DNA of 33,498 bases, taken from contig OMXT01000094.1 of NCBI GenBank assembly GCA_900315125.1, forward strand, positions 1 to 33,498, read 5' to 3'. Numbering within the stretch: the first letter of the stretch is position 1; each line of letters opens with the position of its first letter. The notes beneath the pieces are model-generated. The model did no database searches. It was not told the origin of the DNA and saw only the letters and a list, made by a program, of their open reading frames with translations. The stretch comes from an uncultured Eubacteriales bacterium. Its GTDB lineage: Bacteria > Bacillota > Clostridia > Peptostreptococcales > Anaerovoracaceae. This document shows, one piece after another, positions 7,593 through 15,188 of this stretch. A program made the position numbers and the translations under genes.

Positions 7593-8573
7593 TCAGCATA
7601 CTTCGTAGGGATTCGGCTCGCCCCTGTCGAACAGGACGCAGCCGCGGACCGCATTCTCGTCGATCTCCCGTACGGCTTCATCCGTATAGAACGCCGTATG
7701 ATGAGTGAGATATACGTTAGGGAAACTGCGCAGAAGCGCCAGTTCCCGGTTCGCCATGGGCTGCCGGACGAAGCTGTTATAATACAGGCCGTATTCGTTC
7801 TCTACCACATCCAGCGCCGCTGCTCCCACCTTTCCTGCCTCCAGGCCGGATACAAGGGCTTCCGTATCGATCAGCGTTCCCCTGGCACAATTCACCAGTA
7901 TCACCCCGTCTTTCATCTGCCGGATCGCCTGTTCATCAATGATGTGGTACGTATTTTCCCTTGCCGGGCAATGAAGGGTGATGATATCTGATTCCCGCAG
8001 CAGGGTCTCCATATTCACATAACGGGCATATTGCTTCGCCTCATCATATTCGTGGGGACTGCATGCCAGAAGCCGGCATCCGAACCCACTGAGATGCTTC
8101 AGCACGGTCCTTCCGATCTGGCCGGTCCCTATCACGCCGACGGTGGCGGAGGATATGTCTTTTCCCCGCTTGCCAGGCAGAGTAAAGTCCTGCATCCGGT
8201 AAGCGTCCATGATCTGACCTGCTCTGCGGCACGCCATAAGAATCATCATGATCGAATAGTTAGCCACGCTGTCCGGAGAATAAGGGGAGGTACTTATCCT
8301 TATTCCCAGTTCCCTGGCCTTATCCAGATCGAAATGATCATATCCCACGCTCCGCGTCGTGATATAGCGTATGCCCATATCATAGAATCTCTGCAGCATC
8401 CGGGCATTCATGTCTGTAACGTATATGCTCGCGCCCTGATATCCCCGCAGCATTTCTGCATTTTCAAGAGAAGGGTAACCCTCATAGGTACCTATTTCCA
8501 CACCGTATCTTTCGGCAGATTCCTCAAAGTAAGCCCGTTCGTCTTCCTTGAAGTTATATATAAATATTCTGAT
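7593..8573 (-). CDS. D-2-hydroxyacid dehydrogenase (D-lactate dehydrogenase type), non-canonical start
   Basis: The protein belongs to the D-isomer-specific 2-hydroxyacid dehydrogenases of the LdhA/VanH/HicDH type, which reduce 2-keto acids with NADH. It has TRSVGYDHFDLDKA, the Rossmann loop VGVIGTGQIG, CARGTLID with the catalytic Arg, and the catalytic His in LTHHTAFYTDEA. Translation from the first canonical start (GTG at 8501) would lack the first beta strand. The reading frame continues upstream with IRIFIYNFKEDERAYF, an excellent family N-terminus, back to an ATC codon at 8573-8571. AAGAAGGGG stands six bases upstream of it. From 8573 the product is 326 residues, the normal length. Initiation at ATC, a mutated start, or a sequence error are all possible. 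It is 21 bases downstream of the Hbd-like gene. Confidence 0.82.
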   Translation of the reverse strand: MRIFIYNFKEDERAYFEESAERYGVEIGTYEGYPSLENAEMLRGYQGASIYVTDMNARMLQRFYDMGIRYITTRSVGYDHFDLDKARELGIRISTSPYSPDSVANYSIMMILMACRRAGQIMDAYRMQDFTLPGKRGKDISSATVGVIGTGQIGRTVLKHLSGFGCRLLACSPHEYDEAKQYARYVNMETLLRESDIITLHCPARENTYHIIDEQAIRQMKDGVILVNCARGTLIDTEALVSGLEAGKVGAAALDVVENEYGLYYNSFVRQPMANRELALLRSFPNVYLTHHTAFYTDEAVREIDENAVRGCVLFDRGEPNPYEVC

Positions 8574-8594
8574 GGCTGTCCCCTTCTTTCCTGA

Positions 8595-9455
8595 TTATTT
8601 ATTATAGTCGTAGAATCCCTTCTTCGTCTTGCGGCCGTATTCGCCCTTAGCGTAATGCTCTGTCAGGCAGGCTGCCGGAAGATCCGCTTTATCTCCAGAA
8701 TTGCGGAACTTCTCCATGTAAACCGTATATTCCAGGTCGATTCCCGTCATGTCAAGCAATTCCAGCGGCCCCATGGGATGTCCCAAACCGCCCTTCACTG
8801 CACGGTCGATATCCTCCGGCGTCGCCACGCCCGCGTCAACAAGGTAGCAGGCCTCTCTTGTCAGAGCGCTGAATATGCGGTTTACAACAAAGCCATAGAT
8901 TTCCTTCTTTACAAGTACCGGATCCTTTTTGATCGTCTTGGCGAATTCATATACGGTGTCCACCGTCTCCTGAGAAGTATGGGGCCCCTTAACGACTTCA
9001 ACGACCTTCATGACCAGTGCCGGATTGAAGAAATGCAGGTTCAGCACATTTTCCGGATGTTTGACCGCATCGCAGAAGCGGGAGCTTACGATATATGAGC
9101 TGTTGCTGGCGTAGATGCAGTGCTCCGGCGTATACTGATCTGCCTGGGACAGAGCCACCTTCTTCACTTCTACCTTATCACTTACCGCCTCAACAACGAT
9201 GTCCGCATTTTCCGCTGCAGCCTTGAGATCCGTGGTAAATATCAGTCTGCCCTGGGCTGCTTTGGCGTCTTCTTCTGTCATTTTACCCTTGGCAACGCGT
9301 TTTGCAAACCATCCGTCGGAAAACTCTCTGGCAGCGTTTACCGCTGCTTCGATCATATCATAGCAGTAAACTTCATATCCGCAAATTGCTGACTGCATGG
9401 CAATCTGTCTTCCCATCTGACCTGCACCAATGGCTGCAACCTTTTTAATCTCCAT
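8595..9455 (-). CDS. 3-hydroxyacyl-CoA dehydrogenase, Hbd-like
   Basis: The 286-residue protein matches the 3-hydroxybutyryl-CoA dehydrogenase family, which oxidises or reduces 3-hydroxyacyl-CoA with NAD(P)H in butyrate-type fermentation. It has the N-terminal Rossmann motif AAIGAGQMGRQIA and the catalytic-domain segments HFFNPALVMKVVEVV and GFVVNRIFSAL, then GGLGHPMGPLELLD. The length is normal for Hbd. The ATG at 9455 is supported by AGAGGAGAG just upstream. The usual butyrate neighbours (crotonase, thiolase, Bcd/Etf) are absent; instead it is followed by a 2-hydroxyacid dehydrogenase. It may therefore act in a side pathway rather than be the main fermentation Hbd. Confidence 0.85.
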   Translation of the reverse strand: MEIKKVAAIGAGQMGRQIAMQSAICGYEVYCYDMIEAAVNAAREFSDGWFAKRVAKGKMTEEDAKAAQGRLIFTTDLKAAAENADIVVEAVSDKVEVKKVALSQADQYTPEHCIYASNSSYIVSSRFCDAVKHPENVLNLHFFNPALVMKVVEVVKGPHTSQETVDTVYEFAKTIKKDPVLVKKEIYGFVVNRIFSALTREACYLVDAGVATPEDIDRAVKGGLGHPMGPLELLDMTGIDLEYTVYMEKFRNSGDKADLPAACLTEHYAKGEYGRKTKKGFYDYNK

Positions 9456-9755
9456 GATACTCTCCTCTCTTCTAAAGAAAATCCATCCGGATCTGCCGCC
9501 TTCCCGCACCCAAATGCCTGCAGCAGGGACCAGACGGATTCATCGTTTACAGAATTGTTTCTAAAGAAATAAGACGCAAAGGAAGTGCCATCATGGAAAA
9601 AATAAACAGAAAAAAGAATTTCTTTTTTTCTCTGGCTGAATTTCAACGTTTTCACAAAATATTCGCAAAGAAAAATCCCGCCTGCCGGCGGGAAAACGTT
9701 AATAATTCATTCAATACAAAATGCTTTTTTGCATTTCTTACTTTTTATCATATGC
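9456..9755. other. Intergenic region upstream of the Hbd-like gene
   Basis: This 300-base stretch holds the terminator at 9671-9693 and is otherwise AT-rich. An open frame on the plus strand (9593-9937) has no RBS, crosses the terminator and a real gene on the other strand, and has biased composition, so I do not call it. I see no convincing promoter for the dehydrogenase operon. Confidence 0.5.
9671..9693 (-). terminator. Intrinsic terminator, minus strand
   Basis: The stem CCCGCC (9677-9682) pairs with GGCGGG (9687-9692) around a TGCC loop, extended by an A-T pair. Read on the minus strand it is followed by a T-run (complement of 9671-9675). It would end transcription coming from the AAA/nuclease gene and the flavodoxin remnant. 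Confidence 0.7.
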
Positions 9756-9857
9756 TTAATTGCATAATACTGCCTGACCTGGCTTTGCTTCCTCAGCGAT
9801 GGCCTCCGCCACTTTCTTCGTGTTTCCGCTTCTCGAATAATATCTTACTGCTTTCAC
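9756..9857 (-). pseudogene. Truncated flavodoxin (N-terminal fragment)
   Basis: A GTG-started frame of 33 codons, with AGGAGG (9863-9868) five bases upstream, begins MKAVRYYSRSGNTKKVAEAI. That is the first strand, the FMN phosphate-binding loop (S-R-S-G-N-T) and helix 1 of a flavodoxin. The frame then stops at TAA (9756-9758) where a flavodoxin would continue for over 100 residues, and I see no continuation in the other frames. The RBS overlaps the stop of the AAA/nuclease gene. It is best read as a decayed or deleted flavodoxin gene. Confidence 0.6.
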
Positions 9858-9866
9858 CCCATCCTC

Positions 9867-11453
9867 CTATAATTTCTCTGTTTTCCAATTGTCCAGCGTG
9901 CGTTTCCCGGAAGAAAAATTCGCTCCGATTAACATGATCTGTCTGCTGCCCGACCGCCACGGTTCTGCATACCCCTTATCATGGATCTGCTGCAGCGCAG
10001 CCTCAGGCGACTCATCTTGTTTAAACTCAAAGATATAAACATAGCTGCCGCAGACAGCTCTGAAATCGCACCGTCCCCTGGAAGAATGCTCTTCTGCAGC
10101 AATATACTGACCAAGCACGGCAAACAGGACGTAGATAAGATTGCGCCACTGCTGTTCATTCTGCGGCGGCTGACCTTCGTGATAAGGTATGCTGGAAAGC
10201 AGCGCCCGGATCATCTGGAGGAATGCATTGGTCTCCCCATTTTCCAGATATCGGATCATTTTACTTGCGCTGAACTCGGTATCCGGTGCTTCGGTACCAT
10301 TGTTTATTTTCGGTATCAGGAACTGCAGGAATCCGTATTTTACCTCATCATTAGGAAACGTCAGCGTGTACTCCCGAAACCTCTGGTCATAACCGGATAT
10401 CGTAAGATATCCGCTCTGATAGAATAAAGGAATCAGATCCGAATCATCAGCGCGAAAATTCTTCAGCCGGCTCTCCGAAGCAGCTACTCCCGTGGTAAGA
10501 TCCTGTACCGGTCCGCCCCACTGATTCAGTATCCTGACCAGGAATGTGGGTGTGCCGCTTTCAAACCAGTAACTGCCGAAAGAACGGTCTGCAAAGGCGC
10601 TGAGAATGCTGAACGGATTATATACTCCCATAGAATTCCTGCTGAAATGATAGCCGTCATACATCCGGCACAGAGTATTCTTCGCCTCTTCCGTCGACAT
10701 GTTCTGTGCCTCTGCCAGGTTCTGAATTTCCTCCGAGAAATTATCTTCCAGTTCCGCTTCTGTGATCCCACAAATACCGGAGAATTCCGGCAGAAGGGAA
10801 ATGTCCCGCAGCTGGTTCAGGTCTGAAAAAACAGATACTTTGCTGAATTTGGTGACACCGGTAAAGAATACAAATTTTAAATATTCGTCCTGATCCTTAA
10901 GCACACTGAAGAAACCTCTGTACAGGCTGCGGTTCTCCTGCTCCTGATGAGAGTTCACCGTCATAGGATCAAGCAGCGGCTTATCGTATTCGTCAACAAG
11001 AACAACGACCTGCTTTCCCGTCTTCTGATACAGTTCCCGGAGATCCCTGCGAAACCGTGCCGAAATATCTGTTTCCCCCGGTGAATCGATTCCATATCGT
11101 ATTTCCGTCTGGCGCAGCACTTCTTCCAGCGAAAAGCGCAGCCCTTCCGCTTCCTCATACATCCCGCCGGAAAGGGAAAATCGGATCACGGGATATTCTG
11201 TCCAGCGCAGCTCCTCCGGCCTCGTCTCTTCCATTTCTTCCATCCGAAGTTCGCGAAAAAGCTCTTTTTCGCCTTTAAAGTATGCCTCTAGCGTCGACAC
11301 CAGAAGACTTTTCCCAAAACGCCTGGGGCGGCTGAGAAAATATGCCTTGCCCTGGGATACGAGGTTCCAAATGTATTCTGTTTTATCTACATAAACGTAT
11401 CCATTCCTCCGCAGATCTGCGAAGGACTGGATACCGACAGGAAGCCTGCGCAT
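9867..11453 (-). CDS. AAA-ATPase-like / PD-(D/E)XK nuclease-like protein
   Basis: The 528-residue protein matches the family of an N-terminal AAA-ATPase-like domain (PF09820 type) with a C-terminal PD-(D/E)XK-like domain (PF08011 type), which is multi-copy in many gut Clostridia and Bacteroidetes. Seen are LPVGIQSFADLRRNGYVYVDKT, Walker A RPRRFGKS (42-49), Walker B VVVLVDEYDKPL, and near the C-terminus RCDF...YIFEFKQD, with Asp and E-x-K in nuclease-like spacing. The function is not established; defence or mobile-element roles are often suggested. The ATG at 11453 has CAGGAGA upstream. Its stop overlaps the RBS of the flavodoxin remnant, consistent with insertion into or deletion of an older gene arrangement. 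Confidence 0.82.
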   Translation of the reverse strand: MRRLPVGIQSFADLRRNGYVYVDKTEYIWNLVSQGKAYFLSRPRRFGKSLLVSTLEAYFKGEKELFRELRMEEMEETRPEELRWTEYPVIRFSLSGGMYEEAEGLRFSLEEVLRQTEIRYGIDSPGETDISARFRRDLRELYQKTGKQVVVLVDEYDKPLLDPMTVNSHQEQENRSLYRGFFSVLKDQDEYLKFVFFTGVTKFSKVSVFSDLNQLRDISLLPEFSGICGITEAELEDNFSEEIQNLAEAQNMSTEEAKNTLCRMYDGYHFSRNSMGVYNPFSILSAFADRSFGSYWFESGTPTFLVRILNQWGGPVQDLTTGVAASESRLKNFRADDSDLIPLFYQSGYLTISGYDQRFREYTLTFPNDEVKYGFLQFLIPKINNGTEAPDTEFSASKMIRYLENGETNAFLQMIRALLSSIPYHEGQPPQNEQQWRNLIYVLFAVLGQYIAAEEHSSRGRCDFRAVCGSYVYIFEFKQDESPEAALQQIHDKGYAEPWRSGSRQIMLIGANFSSGKRTLDNWKTEKL

Positions 11454-11495
11454 ATTATTTCTCCTGATTTTTGTTGGAAATTCTTTCTTACGCCC

Positions 11496-11524
11496 ATTAT
11501 ATACTTTGTACATAAAAAAAGAAA
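11496..11524 (-). promoter_or_regulatory. Possible promoter of the AAA/nuclease gene
   Basis: On the minus strand there is a perfect TATAAT (11501-11496), about 40 bases before the ATG and downstream of the preceding terminator. The -35 region is only a weak TTTCTT-like sequence. Confidence 0.4.
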
Positions 11525-11533
11525 TACAGAAAT

Positions 11534-11568
11534 CCCGCCGCCTGGAATAGATTCACCAGTGCAGCGGG
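11534..11568 (-). terminator. Terminator after the enolase-superfamily gene
   Basis: Read on the minus strand, CCCGC and CTGG segments pair with CCAG and GCGGG in an interrupted stem (11534-11568), followed by a T-rich stretch ending in seven T residues. It separates the dehydratase gene from the AAA/nuclease gene. Confidence 0.6.
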
Positions 11569-11583
11569 AAAACTGAAATTCTC

Positions 11584-12783
11584 TTATTTTACCGTAACAA
11601 CTTCGCTGTTCTTTATTGCCTCTTCTGTCAGCTCCTGGCCGATGCCCGGGCGCTCCGGCACTTCGAAGTACCCGTCCTTCGCCTGATAATCCCATTTGCA
11701 GAGATCGATGTTATCCTGGATGAGGGCGCTGGCGTGGAGTTCATGGATCACGAAGTTGGGGATCACTGCCTCCAGCTGCAGTGCAGCCGCCGCAGAGACT
11801 GGACCGCCGCAGCAGTGGACCTGTACGCCGATATCATAGACATGGGCCATATCACAGATCTTCTTTCCTTCTGTCAGGCCGCCGGTGTTGCAGAGATCCG
11901 GCTGAATGATATGGATGGAATGATCCTCAAAGAAAGGACGGTATCCCCATCTTGTATAGACCCGCTCGCCAGTGGCGATCGGGAAGTCCAGCTTGTCTCT
12001 AATTTCCCGGAAAAGCTTGGTGTTCAGAGGCTGGGTAGGCTCCTCGTAATAATAAACGCCAAGGGGCGCCAGTTCTTTTCCCAGCTGGATGCATGTAGTG
12101 GCATCCGTCAGCGCATGCAGCTCGATAATAATATCCAGATCCGGTCCCGCTTCCCGCATTGCCTTAACGCGGTTGACTGCCAGGTCCAGCTGTTCCTTCG
12201 GCAGGATACCCCGGCTGCTGACGCCCATCCAGTTTCCGTATTTATCAAAGCCCACCGGGTCGACCTTTATGGCTGTAAAACCGTCCGCCATTGCCTTCCG
12301 GGCCGCTTCCGCATATTCCTCCGGATCCTTCAGGGAGTGGCTGACCTTGCCCCAGTCGAACTGCAGCTGGCTGGCGTAAGCCCGCAGCCTGGTATTGGTC
12401 TTGCCGCCCATCAGCTTATATACCGGCGCGTTCAGCGCTTTCCCCTTGATATCCCAAAGGGCGATATCGATCCCGCTGATACCCGCCATGATCACGCCGC
12501 CGTTGCCCATGCCCCAGAACGTGTGGCGGTGCAGATGATCCCAGATCTGCTCGTTATTCATGGGATCCATGCCGATGATGCATTTGGCGAAGTCAATGCC
12601 TATGCCGAACCCGGCGCTCTGGGCGTTGCCGTATGCTACGCCGATCTCCCCGTAGCCGCTGATCCCCTCGTCTGTGTTGATCCGCACGAATACCGGATGC
12701 CAGGGTACATTGCCTACGGCGACCTCTGCCGCTTTGGACGGATTCTTGAATGCCTTAATAATGTCAACGCTTGTGATCTTCAT
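11584..12783 (-). CDS. Enolase-superfamily sugar-acid dehydratase (mandelate racemase/ManD-like)
   Basis: The 399-residue protein has the N-terminal capping domain followed by a TIM barrel of the mandelate racemase/muconate-lactonising group. The metal ligands are E221 (in IIELH), E247 (YYEEPTQP) and E273 (ATGERVY). IKVD lies at 172-175, and H223 and H323 (QVHCCGGP) are candidate acid/base residues. The E-x-H at 221-223 and the length resemble the mannonate/gluconate dehydratase (RspA/ManD) group, but other acid-sugar dehydratases have similar motifs. The ATG at 12783 has AAGGAGA at a good distance. No transporter or sugar-acid regulator is adjacent, so the substrate cannot be inferred from context. 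It is transcribed alone and ends in a hairpin. Confidence 0.82.
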   Translation of the reverse strand: MKITSVDIIKAFKNPSKAAEVAVGNVPWHPVFVRINTDEGISGYGEIGVAYGNAQSAGFGIGIDFAKCIIGMDPMNNEQIWDHLHRHTFWGMGNGGVIMAGISGIDIALWDIKGKALNAPVYKLMGGKTNTRLRAYASQLQFDWGKVSHSLKDPEEYAEAARKAMADGFTAIKVDPVGFDKYGNWMGVSSRGILPKEQLDLAVNRVKAMREAGPDLDIIIELHALTDATTCIQLGKELAPLGVYYYEEPTQPLNTKLFREIRDKLDFPIATGERVYTRWGYRPFFEDHSIHIIQPDLCNTGGLTEGKKICDMAHVYDIGVQVHCCGGPVSAAAALQLEAVIPNFVIHELHASALIQDNIDLCKWDYQAKDGYFEVPERPGIGQELTEEAIKNSEVVTVK

Positions 12784-12893
12784 TTTCTTCTCCTTATTTA
12801 TCTCTAATATAAAAGCGTTTAATTATTTAGAAAATTCTATCACAGCGTGCATCTACTTTCAAGAGCACTTCTTTAACCAGGCAGCTATTTCCT

Positions 12894-13442
12894 TCACAGC
12901 CATTCAACATTTCCGGTTTCTATATCATATACCGCACCGACGGTCTTCATCTCCGACAGCTCCGGATGCTCCCGAAAAGCCGTCTGTATCAGCGTTACAT
13001 TTCTCCGGACGTTCATTGCGCTTGCCTTCCGGTCGTCCCTTTCATTTCCGATGGCTTTCCGGATCTCATCGGTTATGCTGGCAATATATCCTTCCGTCTC
13101 CCCGCTGATTGCCGCTCCCACAGCGCCGCAGCGGGTATGACCCAGCACGACGGTCAGAGGGCAGTGCAGATGAGCCGCTGCGTATTCCACGCTGCCCAGC
13201 TGATGATTATCCATTACATTTCCCGCTACCCTTATCACAAAGAGTTCTCCGATCCCCGCCGAAAATATGGCCTCTGGTATCACACGGGAATCGGAGCACG
13301 CGATAATAATGGCATAAGGTTCCTGCCCTTCCGCCGCGGTACTTTTTCGAATCTGCCGTGAGATATCACCAGGATTTACACCCGATGTGATATAGCGTTC
13401 GTTGCCTTCCTTTAATTTTCTCAAACTTTCTTCCGCGTTCAT
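12894..13442 (-). CDS. Beta-class carbonic anhydrase
   Basis: The 182-residue protein interconverts CO2 and bicarbonate in the cytoplasm. The zinc ligands and catalytic dyad of the beta class are present: C49, D51 and R53 in CSDSR, and H102 and C105 in GHTRCGAVGAA, with the intervening VIRVAGNVMD. The length is typical of small clostridial beta-CAs. The ATG at 13442 follows a clear AGGAGG. It is the last gene of a cysK, shikimate-kinase-like, carbonic anhydrase run with gaps of 23 to 47 bases, so it is probably co-transcribed. I see no metabolic reason for the grouping. Confidence 0.92.
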   Translation of the reverse strand: MNAEESLRKLKEGNERYITSGVNPGDISRQIRKSTAAEGQEPYAIIIACSDSRVIPEAIFSAGIGELFVIRVAGNVMDNHQLGSVEYAAAHLHCPLTVVLGHTRCGAVGAAISGETEGYIASITDEIRKAIGNERDDRKASAMNVRRNVTLIQTAFREHPELSEMKTVGAVYDIETGNVEWL

Positions 13443-13465
13443 TGATGCTGCCTCCTGGTCTCCAA

Positions 13466-13972
13466 TTATTCTGCTTTTCTCAGTTCTTCCTTCGTCCTCC
13501 GCAGCGTCTCCTCTATGCCGAGCCCCGCTTCGTCCACGATGACATCCGCATATTTCTCGTACAGCAGGGAACGCTCCCGGAAAATATCCCCCAGGGTCTG
13601 CCCTTCTTTCAGGACCACGCCCCGGTCGTGGAGATCGCTGAGCCGCTTCTGAAGGCGGCTGTAGGGCAGCCGGAGATACACCACTGTGCTGATCTCCCTG
13701 AGGTGAGCCATGGCTTTGTCCCCGTAAACAACGCTTCCGCCGGTAGCTATGACGGACCGTTCTGCCTGGATCGAAGCGTTCACTTCTTCCTCTATCCGGA
13801 GAAAACCATTGATGCCTGATGTCTCAATGATCTCATGGAGCAGCATGTGCTCCCGGTTCTGGATCAGCAGGTCGGAATCAATGAATGAATAGCCCAGCTC
13901 CTTTGCCAGGATGACGCCCATGGTGCTCTTACCGACGCCGGGCATGCCGATCAGCGTAACATTTGTTTTCAT
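13466..13972 (-). CDS. Shikimate kinase-like P-loop kinase
   Basis: The 168-residue protein resembles shikimate kinase (AroK), which phosphorylates shikimate with ATP in aromatic amino acid synthesis. It shows Walker A GMPGVGKST (9-17), the D32-S-D34 pair, R59 in FLRIEEE, the glycine pair of ATGGSVVYG (78-79) and a lid segment HDRGVVL in place of the usual R-P-L. The changed lid and the absence of other aro genes leave room for a different small-molecule substrate. The ATG at 13972 follows AAGGGAAAA. It lies between cysK and carbonic anhydrase in the same orientation. Family assignment is good; substrate moderate. Confidence 0.75.
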   Translation of the reverse strand: MKTNVTLIGMPGVGKSTMGVILAKELGYSFIDSDLLIQNREHMLLHEIIETSGINGFLRIEEEVNASIQAERSVIATGGSVVYGDKAMAHLREISTVVYLRLPYSRLQKRLSDLHDRGVVLKEGQTLGDIFRERSLLYEKYADVIVDEAGLGIEETLRRTKEELRKAE

Positions 13973-14019
13973 AGGATTTTCCCTTTCCCGCCTCTCCGCA
14001 AAATCCCTTTTTGATTCTG

Positions 14020-14931
14020 TCAGTCCTCCTGGACCAGGGGCGTACTGAAATAACGCTCCATCCGATCCGGCAGAACGGTAACGATTGTCTTGTCCTTCCC
14101 GTATTTCTCCGCCATCTTCATGGCTGCGTAAATATTCGCTCCCGAGGATATACCTACAAGGAGTCCCTGGACCGCAGCAAGAGAGCGTGCGGTTATGATC
14201 GCATCCTCATTGGTCACCTCTATAATATCGGTGATGCATTCCGGTTTCAGGACCCGGGGAATAAAGCCGTCGCCGATGCCCTGGATCTCATGGTGCCCCG
14301 GCACCTGGCCCAGCAGCGCAGAGACCCCCGCCGGCTCTGCCGCGCAGATCCTGCAGTCCGGGTTCTTTTCCAGGAAATAGTCCGCCAGCCCCTGCAGCGT
14401 CCCGCCGCTGCCCACGCCGGAAACAACGATGTCTACTTTCTGTCCAAGCTGCCGGTCGATTTCCGCGGCCGTGCTCTGGTAATGGGTCTCAGGGTTCGCG
14501 GGATTTTCAAACTGCTGTGGAATAAAGTACTTGTCGGACGATGATGCGATTCGGTTCGCCTCCTCCACAGAACCGGCGATGCTCAGCTCTGCGGGCGTCA
14601 GGACAAGCTCCGCTCCCAGGAACCGGATAATGCTCTTGCGTTCCTCGCTCATATTCTCCGGCATAACGATGATCACGTGATAACCCCTGCGCACGCCCAC
14701 GAAGGCCAGACCGATACCTGTATTCCCGCTGGTAGGCTCTATGATCGTCATACCCTTTTTCAGCCTGCCCTCTTTCTCTGCCGCCTCGATCATATGCAGA
14801 GCGATCCGATCCTTGATGCTGCCCCCGGGATTCAGAAATTCCGCCTTTGCGAAGACCCTTGCCCCCAGGGAATCCTCCAGGGAGATCAAAGGCGTATTTC
14901 CTATTACATCGATCACATTTGTCACGTACAT
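14020..14931 (-). CDS. cysK: Cysteine synthase (O-acetylserine sulfhydrylase)
   Basis: The 303-residue PLP enzyme forms cysteine from O-acetylserine and sulfide in the cytoplasm. It has NVIDVIGNTPLISLE, the PLP lysine in GGSIKDRIAL, PTSGNTGIGLAF, the phosphate loop GVGSGGTLQG and the C-terminal PDRMERYFST. It is normal length, unlike the fused copy at 2178, to which it is clearly homologous. The ATG at 14931 has an AAAGAGAG upstream. No serine acetyltransferase (cysE) is adjacent. A good promoter (-10 at 15014-15019) drives it divergently from the nitrogenase-like operon. It could instead use O-phosphoserine or another activated serine; the sequence does not settle this. Confidence 0.9.
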   Translation of the reverse strand: MYVTNVIDVIGNTPLISLEDSLGARVFAKAEFLNPGGSIKDRIALHMIEAAEKEGRLKKGMTIIEPTSGNTGIGLAFVGVRRGYHVIIVMPENMSEERKSIIRFLGAELVLTPAELSIAGSVEEANRIASSSDKYFIPQQFENPANPETHYQSTAAEIDRQLGQKVDIVVSGVGSGGTLQGLADYFLEKNPDCRICAAEPAGVSALLGQVPGHHEIQGIGDGFIPRVLKPECITDIIEVTNEDAIITARSLAAVQGLLVGISSGANIYAAMKMAEKYGKDKTIVTVLPDRMERYFSTPLVQED

Positions 14932-15013
14932 AAACTATCTCTCTTTCTATGAAAATTCATGCTGAGCATGTTGATTTGTTTTATTATCCAGTCCCGCAGG
15001 ACCCGCAAAGAGA

Positions 15014-15043
15014 ATTATACATGCTTTTGAATACCAATGTAAA
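15014..15043 (-). promoter_or_regulatory. Promoter of the cysK operon
   Basis: On the minus strand TTTACA (15043-15038), an 18-base spacer and TATAAT (15019-15014) stand about 80 bases upstream of the cysK start. Only 30 bases, AT-rich, separate its -35 from that of the divergent nitrogenase-like operon, so the two could share regulation. Confidence 0.65.
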
Positions 15044-15073
15044 CACCGCATTTCATTATATTTCAATATCTGT

Positions 15074-15102
15074 TTGCCCGAAAGCCTTCCCGGCACTATA
15101 AT
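15074..15102 (+). promoter_or_regulatory. Promoter of the nitrogenase-like operon
   Basis: TTGCCC (15074-15079), a 17-base spacer and a perfect TATAAT (15097-15102) stand about 87 bases before the ATG at 15189. A GGGAGG RBS follows at 15177-15182. Confidence 0.65.
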
Positions 15103-15188
15103 TGTATTGTATGTATATCCATTCACGGGGAACAAAGGCATGTTCTTCCGTAATCAACGCATAAACCGGCGCAGACGGGAGGCTGCCG

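Noticed and set aside
9630-9670. Rex-like redox operator (TTGTGAAAACGTTGAAA on the minus strand)
   Set aside because: Not palindromic; only one half resembles the Rex consensus.
9593-9937. Plus-strand open frame of 114 codons
   Set aside because: No RBS, Phe/Lys- and Pro-rich composition, crosses a minus-strand terminator, the flavodoxin remnant and the end of a real minus-strand gene.
14932-15013. T-box or SAM riboswitch in the cysK leader
   Set aside because: The leader is only about 80 bases and lacks the T-box sequence and a terminator hairpin.
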